This document shows positions 1 through 15,100 of a stretch of DNA of 64,000 nt, one piece after another. Under the pieces are notes generated by a model, which did not search any database, was not told the DNA's origin, and saw only the letters and a program-made list of their open reading frames with translations. The DNA is taken from assembly GCA_021234155.1 (NCBI GenBank), contig JAJEKV010000099.1:2732165-2796164 (forward strand), written 5' to 3'. Positions within the stretch are counted from its first letter, which is position 1. Every line of letters begins with the position of its first letter. The stretch is from Isoetes taiwanensis (taxonomy: Eukaryota > Streptophyta > Lycopodiopsida > Isoetales > Isoetaceae). Both the position numbers and the translations under genes were made by a program.

Positions 1-3690
<3,690 letters not shown>

Positions 3691-4001
3691 GTTCAATTTC
3701 ATTCTTTATTGACTAAAAAATTCATTTTTGACATTATAAGCTTTGTTTTCAGTTAAAAAAGAAATGTCAATGGCATTTTGTTTATCTAGAATTAGTCAGT
3801 CCATGCTAGAATCCAACTATTATTGTATGCATCCTTGTATCGTGTTTGACTTTCTGCTGCTTAGAGTTATTATGAGAGGCAGCAGATTGATCACTGTAAG
3901 AACGGCAATGGAGCAAGCTCAATCGTCTAGTGTATTGAATTCGGAGATGGGGGCAACCTCAAACTTCTAGTCAATCTAATTCTGCGGGCGAGAGTCAAGC
4001 A

Positions 4002-4103
4002 ATGGAGGAAACTCAAACTTCTAGTCAAATTTGTAGAAATTTGCTTCATATATCCAGGGAGATCAAAGGATTATGTTTAACTGATAATGCGTTAAATTTG
4101 TAA
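4002..4103 (+). CDS. possible 5' exon of the kinase gene
   Basis: A short open frame of 33 codons starts at ATG 4002 and contains a helix-like stretch (SQICRNLLHISREIKGLC). It sits about 0.7 kb upstream of a clear splice acceptor that precedes the kinase coding sequence. The N-terminal region of the kinase protein is otherwise missing its start, so an upstream exon is expected. A similar phrase (GAGCAAGCTCAATCG) occurs just upstream near 3911, so this part may be a local duplication. No splice donor is convincing. This is a weak call. Confidence 0.2.
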   Translation: MEETQTSSQICRNLLHISREIKGLCLTDNALNL

Positions 4104-4777
4104 CGCGTTATCCGTTAGCTAACAAAATAACTCATACTAACGGATTATTTTTTGCCCAAAATGTCTCAGACCTCCAAATTGAAAAAAAAAAAAACCATTT
4201 TGTTCATTTTTCCGTGCTAAAAACCTAATCCAAAAAACGTAGCATTTTGCTGCTATTTCCTCTGAAACGCTTCCAGGCTCTGTTCTGTGTCAGAGCCAGC
4301 AAAAACCACTGTTCCGGGCTCTGTTCCGGGCTCTCTTCTTCAAGAAATCGAAGCCAGCAACAACCACGGTGCTGCCATCACTGCATTTAAAGCGTGGAAA
4401 GCCAGCAAGAAGGAAGCCAGCAAGAAGGAAGTCTGATAACATGTATGCTCCATGCTTGTGCAAATGCTTTGGTTTTTATTACTTAGACAGAAGCTTTGAT
4501 AAGATCTTCAGATGGCTGTCTATAAAATAGAATGAATGAAGGATGTATGAAGATTGTATCTAAAGATTTGGCTACAGTACTTTTTGGATCATTAGGTTCT
4601 TTCAGTTTTCTTTGAAATCCTTCACCTGCTCAGCTGAAGAATCTCTGAAGATTGTATGTGAAGATTTAGCAGGTTAGAGTATGTATTTCTAAATTCTGAT
4701 TGCATATTTAGAATCAGCATGGTCAAATTAGTCAGGATCATGTTTTAAACTGTTAAAAATCTGATTTTTTTTGCCAG
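4104..4777 (+). other. probable intron or 5' flank ending in a splice acceptor
   Basis: No gene is seen. The stretch ends in a pyrimidine-rich tract and ttttttttgccag (to 4777), a typical plant 3' splice site, directly before open kinase-gene sequence. The coding frame can be read a few codons further upstream only through this tract, without an ATG, which supports an intron boundary at 4777/4778. A short direct repeat (gccagcaagaaggaag) occurs near 4404-4430. Confidence 0.5.
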
Positions 4778-5333
4778 TGATTTATGGTGTACAGTATTGT
4801 CTGTTCACGACACTTGTGGACTGTGCAAAAGAGTGGATTCGTCATTTTGAAAACAAGACAGAGTCAATCTGTCCAATGGCAATGGGGAAAAAGCTGCTTG
4901 GTGTTTTGAACAGAGGCATGCACCTTGTTCGGCAGTCTGCGGAGGGAGATCCAAATAAGCTACTCTTCATCATCCTTGGCGCCGCAGGTGAGTTTTACGA
5001 GATTTTGGAAGATGTAAGAAGATATTGTCAAATGATTGTGCAGTGCTGCCCGATAGGTAAAGTGCACCTTATTCAGAATTTTAAGAGTGAAATAGAAAAT
5101 GAATGGAGGCAGTGGCAGAGTATGATTGTTATGGCATTTAAACACGACAAGCAACAAGTGATGAAGTTCCTCAAGACTGCCAAGCAGCCTCCAGACTTTG
5201 GTTTGATTTCCTGGTTGACGACGGGAACTGCACCCGTTATTGCAGAGAGCGATCTATCAATAACAACAGAAATTTTGGGAATTGGTGGCTTTGGTATTGT
5301 CAGAAAAGCATTTTGGTGCAAAGCTGTAGAAGT
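4778..5333 (+). CDS. N-terminal helical region and P-loop of kinase/GH18-like fusion
   Basis: This is the first coding part of the gene that continues at 5334. It encodes about 185 residues. The first 150 or so look all-helical (for example FKSEIENEWRQWQSMIVMAF), resembling the helical-bundle N-terminal regions of plant cytosolic kinases such as the MLKL-like group; that comparison is by pattern only. The kinase P-loop GIGGFGIV is at 5278-5301. Frame 1 then runs on past AFWCKAVEV into non-kinase sequence, while the expected AVK lysine motif appears at 5334 in another frame. One base seems to be missing near 5333. No ATG begins the frame; it probably starts at the splice acceptor at 4777. Confidence 0.75.
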
Positions 5334-7169
5334 GCTGTCAAGGAGTTCCATTCTGACGATTATTTTCAGGATGAATACAATCTGTTTAAGAAATTGCTGA
5401 TCGTTAAATCTCCTCATATAGTTCGTATATTAGGCGACTCAGAGATTTGGAATGGGCAAAACAAAAGTAGAAAGTTCCTTGTTATGGAGCTCATGGATAT
5501 GAATTTGGAAAGAAAAATAAGGGAGAGACCAGGTAAACCGTTTTCTCTGGAGGAGTCAATTGACATCATCCTGCAGATTGTGATGGGGATGAGGAGTTTA
5601 CATAGACATAATGTAATTTACCATGACCTGAAACCGGCCAATATCTTGGTAAAAGAAAGGGACGACGGAAGTTTGATTCTCAAACTTGCGGATTTTGGTT
5701 CTGCTGAAGCAGAATTTCTGAACCCTCATAGACACAAAGGCAACAGAGGCACGAGACTGTACATGGCGCCAGAGATGATTCTTGCTGGAGGCACATACAC
5801 AAGAAACGTGGATGTTTATAGTTTTGGATTAGTCTGCATAGAAATCCTTACAAGGAGGATGTTAGACTCAGATATGAAAAACCAGTTGCAACAGAATCAA
5901 ACGCCGTCTTTACCACAATATGTCCCCAGGAATCTCTCCTCGATCATATGGCGCTGCTTACATCAGAAGGAGCATACGCGTCCTAGCTTTGAAGAAATTT
6001 TTGATCGTCTTTGGGATGTCAAAGAATGTGCCCTCATGGGAGAATTTGAATCTGAAAGGGAATCTAATTTCAGAATAAAACACACGCCAGACATCTGCAG
6101 CAGAGTTTCTGATTCTACTTGTAAGAAATTAATATACATGTGTCCAAACGATGGCACGGACATGGAACATCTTCCCTTGGATATTCTAACATATATTGTA
6201 GGAGGTCCTTTAGGTTTTACATCCTCTGGACGGGTAGAACTGGTAAGGGAGGAGAATCCCTCTTTCGGTTACTCTGTAGCAGCATTTCAATCAGAGCTGG
6301 GAATATCATTAGCACAACTCAAATTAAGAGCTATGGATATGCATGAAGGAAAGAAAACTAATATTTCCCTCGTGGTAGGAGGATGGGATAATTCAAGGTT
6401 TTTCTCTGATGCATTCTCATCCTATGAGAATCGAACAAAGTTCACCAATTCTGTGTTACAGTTCTGCAGAATTTATCCAATTTTTGATGGTCTTGTTATT
6501 GACTGGATGTATGTAAGTGATGATGGAATAAACTATGGTAAAGAGGGCAACGTTGTGAGACCGCAGGATGGCGAGAACTTCGTTCTTGTGCTAGAGCAGC
6601 TGCGAAGTGCATTGCCACCAGCTTTTCTAATCACTGTGACTTGTGCTAGAACAGAAGCCAAATGGCCAATTGAAAGAGCGTTCCATCTAATTGATCAAAT
6701 TTTTCTGCGCAACTCCTTCTCTTCTGGCGAAGAAACAGCTCACCATACAGCCAACTTGTATTCAAGTTCGCATCAAATGTGGAGTATGGATGAATCTATT
6801 AAATACTATGTATCTAAAGGGTTTCATTCTTCCAGAATCTATATAGAAGCTGCTCGTGAACCCATGGGATTCTCTAATACAGATGACATTGGCAAGCCTG
6901 CCACTAGAGGGATACCTGATGATTTACAAGTCTCTTGTTTCAGTCAGTTGATTGATATTGGTTTTGTGGAAAAATGGGACCAGGAGGCTAAAGCACCGTA
7001 TGCTTATCACCCAACCAGAAGGGTGGTTTGTGTTTATGATAACATTCAGTCTATTATGGAGAAAACACAATATGTTAAAACTAAAAATTTGGGAGGCATC
7101 TTTATTGGGCATTGTTGTGCACATAACCATGGCTGCTCCATGTTTAGAGCGGCTCATGATAATCTTTAA
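5313..7169 (+). CDS. protein kinase fused to catalytically dead GH18 chitinase-like domain
   Basis: Kinase part (residues 1-235): AVK lysine at 5334-5342, catalytic loop YHDLKPAN at 5619-5642 (Tyr-His in place of His-Arg, Asp kept), DFG at 5691-5699, then MAPE. The residues needed for phosphotransfer are present, so Ser/Thr kinase activity is plausible. C-terminal part (about 270-618): GH18 TIM-barrel features, LVVGGWDNS and FDGLVIDWMY (6483-6512). The GH18 signature DxxDxDxE reads D-G-L-V-I-D-W-M: the middle Asp and catalytic Glu are replaced, so it should bind rather than cut chitin-like ligands. No signal peptide or membrane segment is visible, so both domains are probably cytosolic. Tobacco CHRK1 also pairs a dead GH18 with a kinase, but in the opposite order and across a membrane. 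The real start lies upstream (4778 or earlier); 5313 is only where this frame opens. Confidence 0.85.
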   Translation: MVQSCRSAVKEFHSDDYFQDEYNLFKKLLIVKSPHIVRILGDSEIWNGQNKSRKFLVMELMDMNLERKIRERPGKPFSLEESIDIILQIVMGMRSLHRHNVIYHDLKPANILVKERDDGSLILKLADFGSAEAEFLNPHRHKGNRGTRLYMAPEMILAGGTYTRNVDVYSFGLVCIEILTRRMLDSDMKNQLQQNQTPSLPQYVPRNLSSIIWRCLHQKEHTRPSFEEIFDRLWDVKECALMGEFESERESNFRIKHTPDICSRVSDSTCKKLIYMCPNDGTDMEHLPLDILTYIVGGPLGFTSSGRVELVREENPSFGYSVAAFQSELGISLAQLKLRAMDMHEGKKTNISLVVGGWDNSRFFSDAFSSYENRTKFTNSVLQFCRIYPIFDGLVIDWMYVSDDGINYGKEGNVVRPQDGENFVLVLEQLRSALPPAFLITVTCARTEAKWPIERAFHLIDQIFLRNSFSSGEETAHHTANLYSSSHQMWSMDESIKYYVSKGFHSSRIYIEAAREPMGFSNTDDIGKPATRGIPDDLQVSCFSQLIDIGFVEKWDQEAKAPYAYHPTRRVVCVYDNIQSIMEKTQYVKTKNLGGIFIGHCCAHNHGCSMFRAAHDNL

Positions 7170-7189
7170 GATTGCACTAGTAAACGTGT

Positions 7190-7206
7190 GCCCGGCATTG
7201 CCGGGC
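7190..7206. other. GC-rich perfect hairpin just 3' of the kinase gene
   Basis: The 17-base sequence gcccggcattgccgggc is a perfect inverted repeat (8-base arms, 1-base loop) 21 bases after the stop codon. It could be an RNA hairpin in the 3' UTR or the end of a small transposon; CTAA follows directly. Nothing here decides between these. Confidence 0.6.
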
Positions 7207-7529
7207 TAATGTCCTGGGTTGTGTTATGCCTTGGCCATTAACATCCATATGTGCAAATTCCGACAACACTATAGGTTGATGCTTGCAAGAATGGATATGG
7301 TTTTCTTTTGTAATTATTTTTGTTGTTGAAATTGTATTTTAAGAGTAGAGAAAACAATGCTTTATAAGCTTTGTATGGGGCAAGTAAACCTTTAAAGAAT
7401 CTTTAAAGTTGAAAATTTAGGAAGACAGACCCAAATGTTATGCTCAAGAAGCAAAGGGCTCCCACCCAGTCCGAGTCATTGTTGGGCATGCTAGATGTGT
7501 GTAGATCATGGAACTGCTCGAAAGCTCGA

Positions 7530-7599
7530 CCGATTTATTGTTTCCTTATTGAGCATATTTCAGCGTTGAGAGATGCTCGGCAAGGAAACAACAAATCGG
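7530..7599. repeat. imperfect inverted repeat (27-bp arms)
   Basis: Arms at about 7530-7556 and 7573-7599 pair with about four mismatches around a 16-base loop. The core is tgtttcctt on the left and aaggaaaca on the right. A second inverted repeat with the same core occurs at 54411-54479. It may be a small MITE-like element or a transcribed hairpin. Confidence 0.6.
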
Positions 7600-7646
7600 A
7601 GTAACTCGCGAAAAGAACCAGGTTTGAAATATTGGTGGGTCTAGGG

Positions 7647-8976
7647 TGTGACGTCCCCTACTCGTATACGGTGCACTCACCGTATACAAACAGGAGTTCA
7701 TCCCCTATACCAGCTCCACACTGCTACAGGGCCCTCCACGTATCACTAAACCTTGATGAGTTCCAGTGGGAAGAATGAAGGGGTCATTTGCCCTGTCTCC
7801 CTCAGGGCCGACCTAGCTGCAGAAGCGTAAACATACATGTCAGTATACAACATCAATATCACATATGCATAGACAAAGATCAGTACATCACATGGGAAAT
7901 CCTACCCAAGGCTCAGACTCGAGGGGATGACTGACGGCTTGGGTCTCCAGAGGTCATTGCAGACAGAATTCATGGCAATGGATTTGGCTGGCATAAGAGC
8001 ATGGCTAAGGCTAGTCCACTCCATCCGCCCTCCTCTGCACACTTTGCAGATTGGGTTGAAAAGTGTTGGGACCGGACCGTAGCCTGCCAGGTGCATAGCC
8101 AAAAGGGCTACTGCTGGGTTGCATCTCCCCAGCCCTGATGAGGCAGGAAGAGAGTCGCCTCTCCTCCAGGGACTTCCATGCCCAACACAGGTGACTAGCC
8201 AGGGCCACTGCCCTTTTGACTTGAACCCAATGGAGAGTGACGCATCACTCCACGGGTGTCGAGCCCATGCCTTGCCCACACGCAGTGGCAAGCCATTAGA
8301 CCTAGTCCACAGGGATCCCCGGTAGGCTTTACACACCAGAGGGATCGTTCTGTGTTGGGACAAGCACCCCATTGTTCTGCCGGTCTAGCCCCTCGACCCA
8401 CAACACGGTGGGCTCCTGTGCACAGGCCGCATTTACAGTGCACTAAAGAGGCTAGCTAGGAGCATCAACTACTAGGCTTTAAGGTCTCTACCCCCCTTCC
8501 CAATACAATGAGTCCACAGAGATACATCATCATACATATCACAGAAGAACTAAAGAACAAGATCTAATCTATATCATAGAGTTAGGTTCTTTAGTTAGGG
8601 CTCGATATCTAGGGATCTAGATGGCTGCTATGGGCAATTTAATAGGCTAAACCTACTTATTCAATGACTGGGAGGCGGTTTAGGCTATTAAATTGACAAA
8701 ATACCTGATCCTTGGCTCGCTCCTCCTGTTCTGAACTCGACCATCTTGCTGAACTGCTAGAAGATGAAGCTAGAAGGGGAAATTGATGAGCTAGATCGCT
8801 CAGACAGAGTTTGGGAGGCGGGTTTGGCTCTTGGAGCAAGTAAAACAGAGTCCTAGAATGCTAATGGATGAAAATAGAAAGTTAGAGTTTCCTGTGCCCA
8901 TAATTAAATGCACACACCTTGCAAGTTACCCCCTAGGGTGCTACTTGCTCGGCTACACGTTGGCGTACACGTCAGT
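7647..8976 (-). mobile_element. decayed solo-LTR-like remnant related to the chromovirus LTR
   Basis: The left edge tgtgacgtcccc matches the terminal sequence of the intact LTRs on the minus strand. Internal blocks match the LTR in order: the ggctcagactc block near 7911, gtccactccatccgccc near 8014, acactttgcaga near 8039, and aggtctctaccccc near 8480. Divergence is much higher than among the other LTRs. The right edge near 8976 is approximate. No internal coding sequence follows it, so a solo LTR of an older or sister family is likely. ORFs within it are spurious. Confidence 0.65.
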
Positions 8977-9667
8977 CGGAATGGCGTGTCCACCTTGGGA
9001 TCTTCTTAACCTGCAATCAACTTGATGCATACAATTTATTATTATTATACTTACACAATTATTAGAATTACTCTAGGGTAATGTTTAAGACATTACTGTA
9101 CTATTTCATTATCCAATTAACTAATCACTTCAACTTAATCAACGCAAGGTAATTACTAACCTTACTTAATACAACATTTAAGTTTATCAAAGTTTATCAA
9201 TTTCATACAAAATTTACACTTCCAAGGTACTCTTCATCCCTTGCAACACGTTATAACAAAATTTGTGTTGCAAGTCTTTGCACCTTGAAATCCTGCATTA
9301 ATTTTACAATATCTATAATTACATACTTACTAGCTTACACAAGATTTAAGCGATTAGTTTCAATGGTAGAAATCACAACTACTCTAGAACTATCTATACA
9401 AATGCTCGTGGTGCGACTCCCCGCCGGTTCTTCGTTCTCATTGGCCTCCTGGATTCACACCACGCTAGAATATTAATGTAAAGTTGGTTATAAGGGAACC
9501 ACCCCATCTATCTACATGAATGCATGACTAATCTCCCGGCGTAGGAAGAGGATGCTTCTTCCATCGTGGCCATGGAGACAGCGCCCTATAATGCCTATAT
9601 GCCGCTCATGCCTACACCTTTAGTTGTCTGAGACGTGGAGGATAGGGTCCTTCCCGTATTTGGGCGT

Positions 9668-9718
<51 letters not shown>

Positions 9719-9731
9719 TCGGGATCGGCGG
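8977..9731. other. AT-rich spacer, no gene seen
   Basis: The region is AT-rich to about 9400 and then mixed. I see no coding signal, RNA gene or repeat that I can name. It separates the decayed LTR from the 3' LTR of element A. Confidence 0.6.
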
Positions 9732-11318
9732 TGTGACGCTCCCTGAATATATACGACCCTCGGTCGTATACATACGGGGACTTTCCCCTCCCATGGCGAC
9801 CATCTCGCCACGAGCAGGGCCCTCCATCTAACCCAGGCTGTCTACGTAGAGATGCTCGGGTGAAGGACACGGAGGGGTCATTCGGCCCACGCCTTCAATG
9901 GGCGCCTACGTCGCGGAAGCATGAATACAAGGGTTAGCACACAGCATAAATCATATACAAATAGCCACCACGAAGGGTGGTGCCTCCATCCAAGTACTAA
10001 CAACAAGAATATGCATCTAAACTAAGAGAACACCCAAAATCCAGGTTCTACCCCGGCTCCAACTCTAGTGGGGGAACGACTGACGGCTGGGTCTCAGGGA
10101 ATCAGCAGACCGAGTCTTGGCATGGCGTTGGCTGGCATAGAACATCGGCTAGGGTTGTCCACTCCATCCGCCCCTCCTGTACACACTTTGCAGATGGGTT
10201 GATTCACGCTATGGCTTCGCTATAGCCTTCCGGAGACGCAGTCTCAAGGTATTACCCTTTGAGCCTACTCCAGGTTCATGACACCTGGTCCGATAAGGCA
10301 GGTCGGGGAAGCGTCCCCTTCCAGGATCACAGTGGATTCATGGGTGAGCTAGAGAACACGTGTCGCATCAGCGACCCCCGCATCCGTACCCGACTTACTC
10401 ACCCTAATTCTACTCAAAGTGCATGGTGCCCCATACGGGTCACACCACTACACCTGTGGAGTGTCGGACCCCATACCCGCCCTCCACGTGGATCAAGCTA
10501 TTAGGCCTAGCCCCACTGTAGGAGTCTCGGGGAGCCTTTTATGCTCGTGCAAAGACCCCACCCCCACTTCACCACCTGCGTCCCCTTGTCCGGTGCTAAG
10601 CCACCCATAGCGCCTATGACCCTGTGGGCTCTTGTGCACGTGCCGAAACTAGTAGGGTGTTAAAGGAATCACTAGGAGCATTCTATACTCAAGTTCAGAG
10701 GTCTCTACCCCCCTTTTAACCCCCGTTTACTGGAATTACTAAGCTAACTCATAGAGACATCGATCATTCCATAACAAAGCATTATTCATAATTGAAGAGT
10801 ATTCCTAGTTACCAGAGAAGGGTTAATCTTAACCAACCTAGTCAGAGAACAACACCAAAGTATTATTCTACAATTTACAAGTTAAGCTACCACTGACCAG
10901 GTGTTTCGCTAGAGCCGTTGTCAAGAGGCACTTCCATGGTGCCAGATCTTGGGGCAAAGATGATTGATTAGCTTGTCTTAGCGACATGCGATGTTCAAAG
11001 AATCGGGCTCGAAGCGCTTAGTCGCCCTCGTCTTTGGTTGGGTCGAAATTGGGGTAAGGGGTGGTGACGCTGCCTTTGGTGGCTTGGTTTAGAAACCCCC
11101 ATGCTGGCCACCCAGGTTATGCCAAATGGCGCCCTGCCACCATTAGGTGTCTTATTAGCAAGTATTTAGGTAATTATCCTTTATAATTAATTTAACATAG
11201 CTAATTAAATCCCTTGTGGCCAACCCCCTAGGTTAACATGCCCCATGGTGGCGTATCTATACGGGGTGACGTGTCAATATATTTATACGTATACCATATA
11301 AATACTTAGAACGTCACA
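9732..11318 (-). mobile_element. 3' LTR of element A (chromovirus)
   Basis: The block is bounded by tgtgacgctcc on the left and acgtcaca on the right, the TG...CA inverted termini of this family read on the minus strand. It is followed at 11319 by the complement of a polypurine tract and then by the minus-strand gag-pol, which fixes it as the 3' LTR. Length is 1.59 kb. It differs from the LTRs of B-E throughout, so A belongs to an older or separate subgroup. Confidence 0.85.
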
Positions 11319-11332
11319 TTCTCCCCTCCTTA
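11319..11332 (-). other. polypurine tract of element A
   Basis: Read on the minus strand the sequence is taaggaggggagaa and directly abuts the LTR. This is the standard plus-strand DNA primer site of LTR retrotransposons and is identical in character to the tracts at 29968, 32483, 41522 and 59881. Confidence 0.85.
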
Positions 11333-11915
11333 GAATGAATGCTGTCCTCAGCATTGAGGTTAAATACAGTTATAGAAGTGAGTATATACTTATACTGTTA
11401 CACATCTTTTAGATTTGCGAAGGTAATATATATATAATAAAACTCGAAAGTTTAAAACAGTTCAAGCACCGAGGTGCATTTCACATGCTTATTAAAATCA
11501 CAAAGTTCAAGGACCGAAGTCCAATACCACATCAGAGTAGAATAAAACAAAACATGTAGACAATTCAAAACTGAAGAGTTTGGGTCATCAGCAACCCTCT
11601 ATACATGGGCAGGGCACGTACTGCTTACTGGCCTGCACATGTGAATATATTAGTATATAGATAGTATAAGTAGGTTGTGGTTGAAGGGACCACCCCCTAT
11701 ATATGAAAAAAGAAAACTATTTACAAAAGGAGCTATCATGCTTATGGTTCGGAATCCATTGTGGCATAAGGAATGGTCAAGTTCCTATTGTAGCCAAGAT
11801 GGACACAGCTTATTAACTACATGCTTTCCAAACAGTTCGCGGTCATGGCTACATTGACAATACACCACGTCCTAGGGAACACGAAGGTGATCCCATCATT
11901 GGTAACTATTATCAA
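11333..11915 (-). other. 3' untranslated region of element A
   Basis: This lies between the chromodomain stop and the polypurine tract. It corresponds to the 3' regions of the other copies (for example 29458-29967), with shared landmarks such as gggtcatcagcaaccctcta near 11582. I see no gene. Confidence 0.7.
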
Positions 11916-12149
11916 CTATAATGCATCTACCCCTGTTCTGCATACTTCCCGGCGGATCAAGCCTTCGCACTTACCGCCGGAAGCGGGGTTGATAGCGTCG
12001 TTGATGGTGCGGCCTTGAGATTCCCGCATAAAGTCCGGATAATGCTTGTCAAGGTCTATCTTCATTACCCACGTAGCATCCTCAACTGGTAAGTGTTTCC
12101 ACTTAACCAAGTATTGCAACATTTGGATTCTTCTGGTTTGCTTGCAAGC
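11916..12149 (-). pseudogene. integrase chromodomain of element A, cut off by a premature stop
   Basis: The frame continues directly from the gag-pol ORF but is separated by a TGA at 12150-12152. In the C, E and other copies the same codon is CGA, so a C-to-T change at a CpG explains the stop. The domain has the chromodomain pattern QYLVKWKHLPVEDATW followed by a helix (KHYPDFMRES). Chromodomains at the integrase C-terminus define chromoviruses and are thought to direct insertion to heterochromatin by binding methylated histone H3. About 70 residues are present. Confidence 0.85.
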
Positions 12150-15100
12150 TCAATCAAGAAGAGCTTCAGGCACTATTTCAAGTTGCTCTTCCGTCATTTC
12201 TAGGAGGGTTGGGGAATCCAAAACCTCCTCCGGATCAGGGGTATGTTGTTTCAGAAGACTCACGTGAAAAACCTTGTGGATCTTTAAGCGGGGTGGCAAA
12301 TCCAGACGGTATGCCTGCTCTCCAACAAGCTCAATAATTTCGAACGGTCCAGCCCATCTGGGTGCTAACTTCTTGTAGTTGCCAATCTTAAGTTTGGCTT
12401 GCTTCACCTTAATCTTAAGCCAAACTGATTCGCCGACCTGGAAAGTGCGTGGAGTTCTGTGCTTATCGGCTACACTCTTCTGACGACTGCGTGCAGCTAT
12501 TAAATAACCACGAACTTCCTCGACGAGCGCTTGCATCTCCAAAAGGAGTTGTTGAGAAACCTCCACCTTAGAAACGGGGTTATGCCATGTGTCTAGAGTA
12601 AGACATTGATAACCATAATTTATCATAAAGGGAGACATTCTGGAAGATTCCTGCTTCATGCTGTTATAAGCAAACTCAACCAGATAAATATAGTCAGCCC
12701 ATTGTGATTGCTTACTCCACACATAACTTCTCAGCATATCCTCTATAATGCGATTGGTGCGCTCGGTCTGGCCATCTGTTTGAGGATGATATGCGGTGCT
12801 CATAGCAAGCTTGGTCTGAATGGTAGCAAAAAAATCTTTCCAGAATGCACTCACAAATTTGGGATCCCTGTCCGATACAATTACTCGTGGCATTCCGTGT
12901 AATCTGAATATTTCCTTGGCAAATAGCAGAGCAGTATCAAAGGATGTATCCGTGGTACGACATGGCAAGAAATGAGCCATTTTTGACAATTTGTCGACCA
13001 CAACCATCAAGGCATCATATCCCCGGAGAGTTCTTGGGAGGCCCACAATGAAATCCATGGTTATCACTTCCCACTTAGCGTTGGGCACATCCAGAGGTTG
13101 CAACTCACCTGGGATCCTTAGCTGTTCCGCTTTAGTCTGCTGGCATACCTGACACTGTCTAATGTATCTGGCAATGTCCTTCTTCATCGAAGGCCAAAAA
13201 TAGCTGGAGCGAATCTTAAAGTAGGTTTTCATAAAACCTGCATGTCCAGCTATAGGGCTATTGTGTGTGTCGTGAAGAATAAGTTTCCGTACTCCTGAAG
13301 TCCCCGGCACACACAACTTATCCTTGTGATATAATAAGTTGCCCTCTTTCCTATAGGCACGACAAGCGTCGCGCTCCGCATCTGTGCGAGCTTCCTTAGT
13401 CAAACTATCCCAAATGTCACAGAACTCCGGATCTGTGGCCAAGGTCTGCTCTATCTGTTTGCCAAACTCACTGGTGAGCGTAGAAATGGCATTACAATGG
13501 GTTCGGGTTACCAAGGGATGGCGTGACAATGCATCTGCAACCACATTGAGCTTGCCAGGTTTATACATAATCTCAAAATCATACTCCTCCAAGAATTCCA
13601 TCCATCTTCTTTGACGGAGATTGAGATTTGGCTGGGTGAATAAATAACGGAGACTTTGATGATCCGTATCCAACTGGAATCTTCTCCCAAGAAGGTAGTC
13701 TCTCCATATCCGCAGAGCACGAACAACGGCTAACAATTCCTGATCATGGGTAGGATATCGCTGCTCTGTCTCATTCATTTTCTTTGAATCATAAGCAATA
13801 ACCTTCCCCTCCTGCATTAGGACTCCACCGGTGGCAATTTTACTGGCATCCGTTGCTACTAGTTTATCCTGCTCAGGATCGGGTAATATGAGAACTGGTG
13901 CGGATGTTAAGGCATCCTTAAGTTGTTGGAAACTCTTATGAACTTTCGTCTTCCAGTGCTCCATCCAATCTTTCACCTTCTCTTGCCTGGTAAGATTTGT
14001 AAGAGGAGCTGCAATCTTCGCAAAATCCTTTACAAATTTCCGGTAATATCCTGCTAATCCCAAGAAGCTGCGGACTTCGGAAACATTCTCCGGAATAGGC
14101 CATTCTCTTACGGCCTCTATCTTTGTCGGGTCTGTAGCAATTCCCTCTGCCGAAATGATATGGCCCAAGTAATCGACCTTCGGAGTGGCAAACTTGCACT
14201 TAGAGAACTTGGCATAGAGTTGATGACGCCGTAACTTTTGTAAGGCCAATTTAAGATGTCGCTCATGCTCCTCCAGGGTCTTACTATAGATGAGAATGTC
14301 GTCGAAGAAAATGACAACAAAGTCATCCAAGTATTGTCGGAAGACATCATTCATTAATCGCATGAACGTTGCTGGGGCATTAGTTAATCCGAAAGGCATA
14401 ACTGTAAATTCATAATGCCCATACCTAGTGCGAAAAGCTGATTTATGGATGTCCTCCTGCTTAATTCTTATCTGATGGTATCCGGAGCGTAGATCAATCT
14501 TTGAGAAATACTTAGCGCCTTGCAACTGATCCATTAGGTCATCTGCTCTAGGCAAAGCATAGTGATTCTTGATGGTATGCTTGTTGAGTTGTCGATAATC
14601 AATACACATCCTCAGCGAGCCGTCCTTTTTCTTGACGAAGAGTATAGGAGCGCCAAAAGGCGAAACACTAGGTCGGATGAAACCTAGGTTTAATAGCTCC
14701 TGAAGTTGCTTCTTGAGTTCTGCCAATTCTGGAGGACTCATACGGTACGGGGCCTTGCTGGTAGGCTTGGTACCCGGCTCTAAAGCTATTTCACATTCCA
14801 CCCCTCTAAAAGGAGGAAGTTTCTGAATCTCATCCGGAAAAAGGTCACCAAATTCCCGGAGAAGATTAGCAATCCCCTCTGGCAAGGTGTCGATTATCTG
14901 CTTCTGCTTAGCATCTGACTCGATGGAAGCAAGCCTAATGATGCAAAGGAGCTTTTCCTTGCGTATAGCTTTATCTAACTGTCTGATGGACATAGACTGC
15001 AGGATAGGGTTGAAGGGTTGACCTTTGATAGTGACGCGAGCTCCATTAGCTGCGTTGAAGGTAACTTCTCTCTTCTCGCAGTCTATGTTGGCTTTTGCGG

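Noticed and set aside
7190-7206. Helitron 3' end
   Set aside because: The hairpin and following CTAA are suggestive, but CTAA follows without the usual gap and no matching 5' end or Rep/helicase is seen.
7902-8372. 156-codon minus-strand ORF
   Set aside because: It lies within a decayed LTR and has overlapping frames on both strands without protein-like features.
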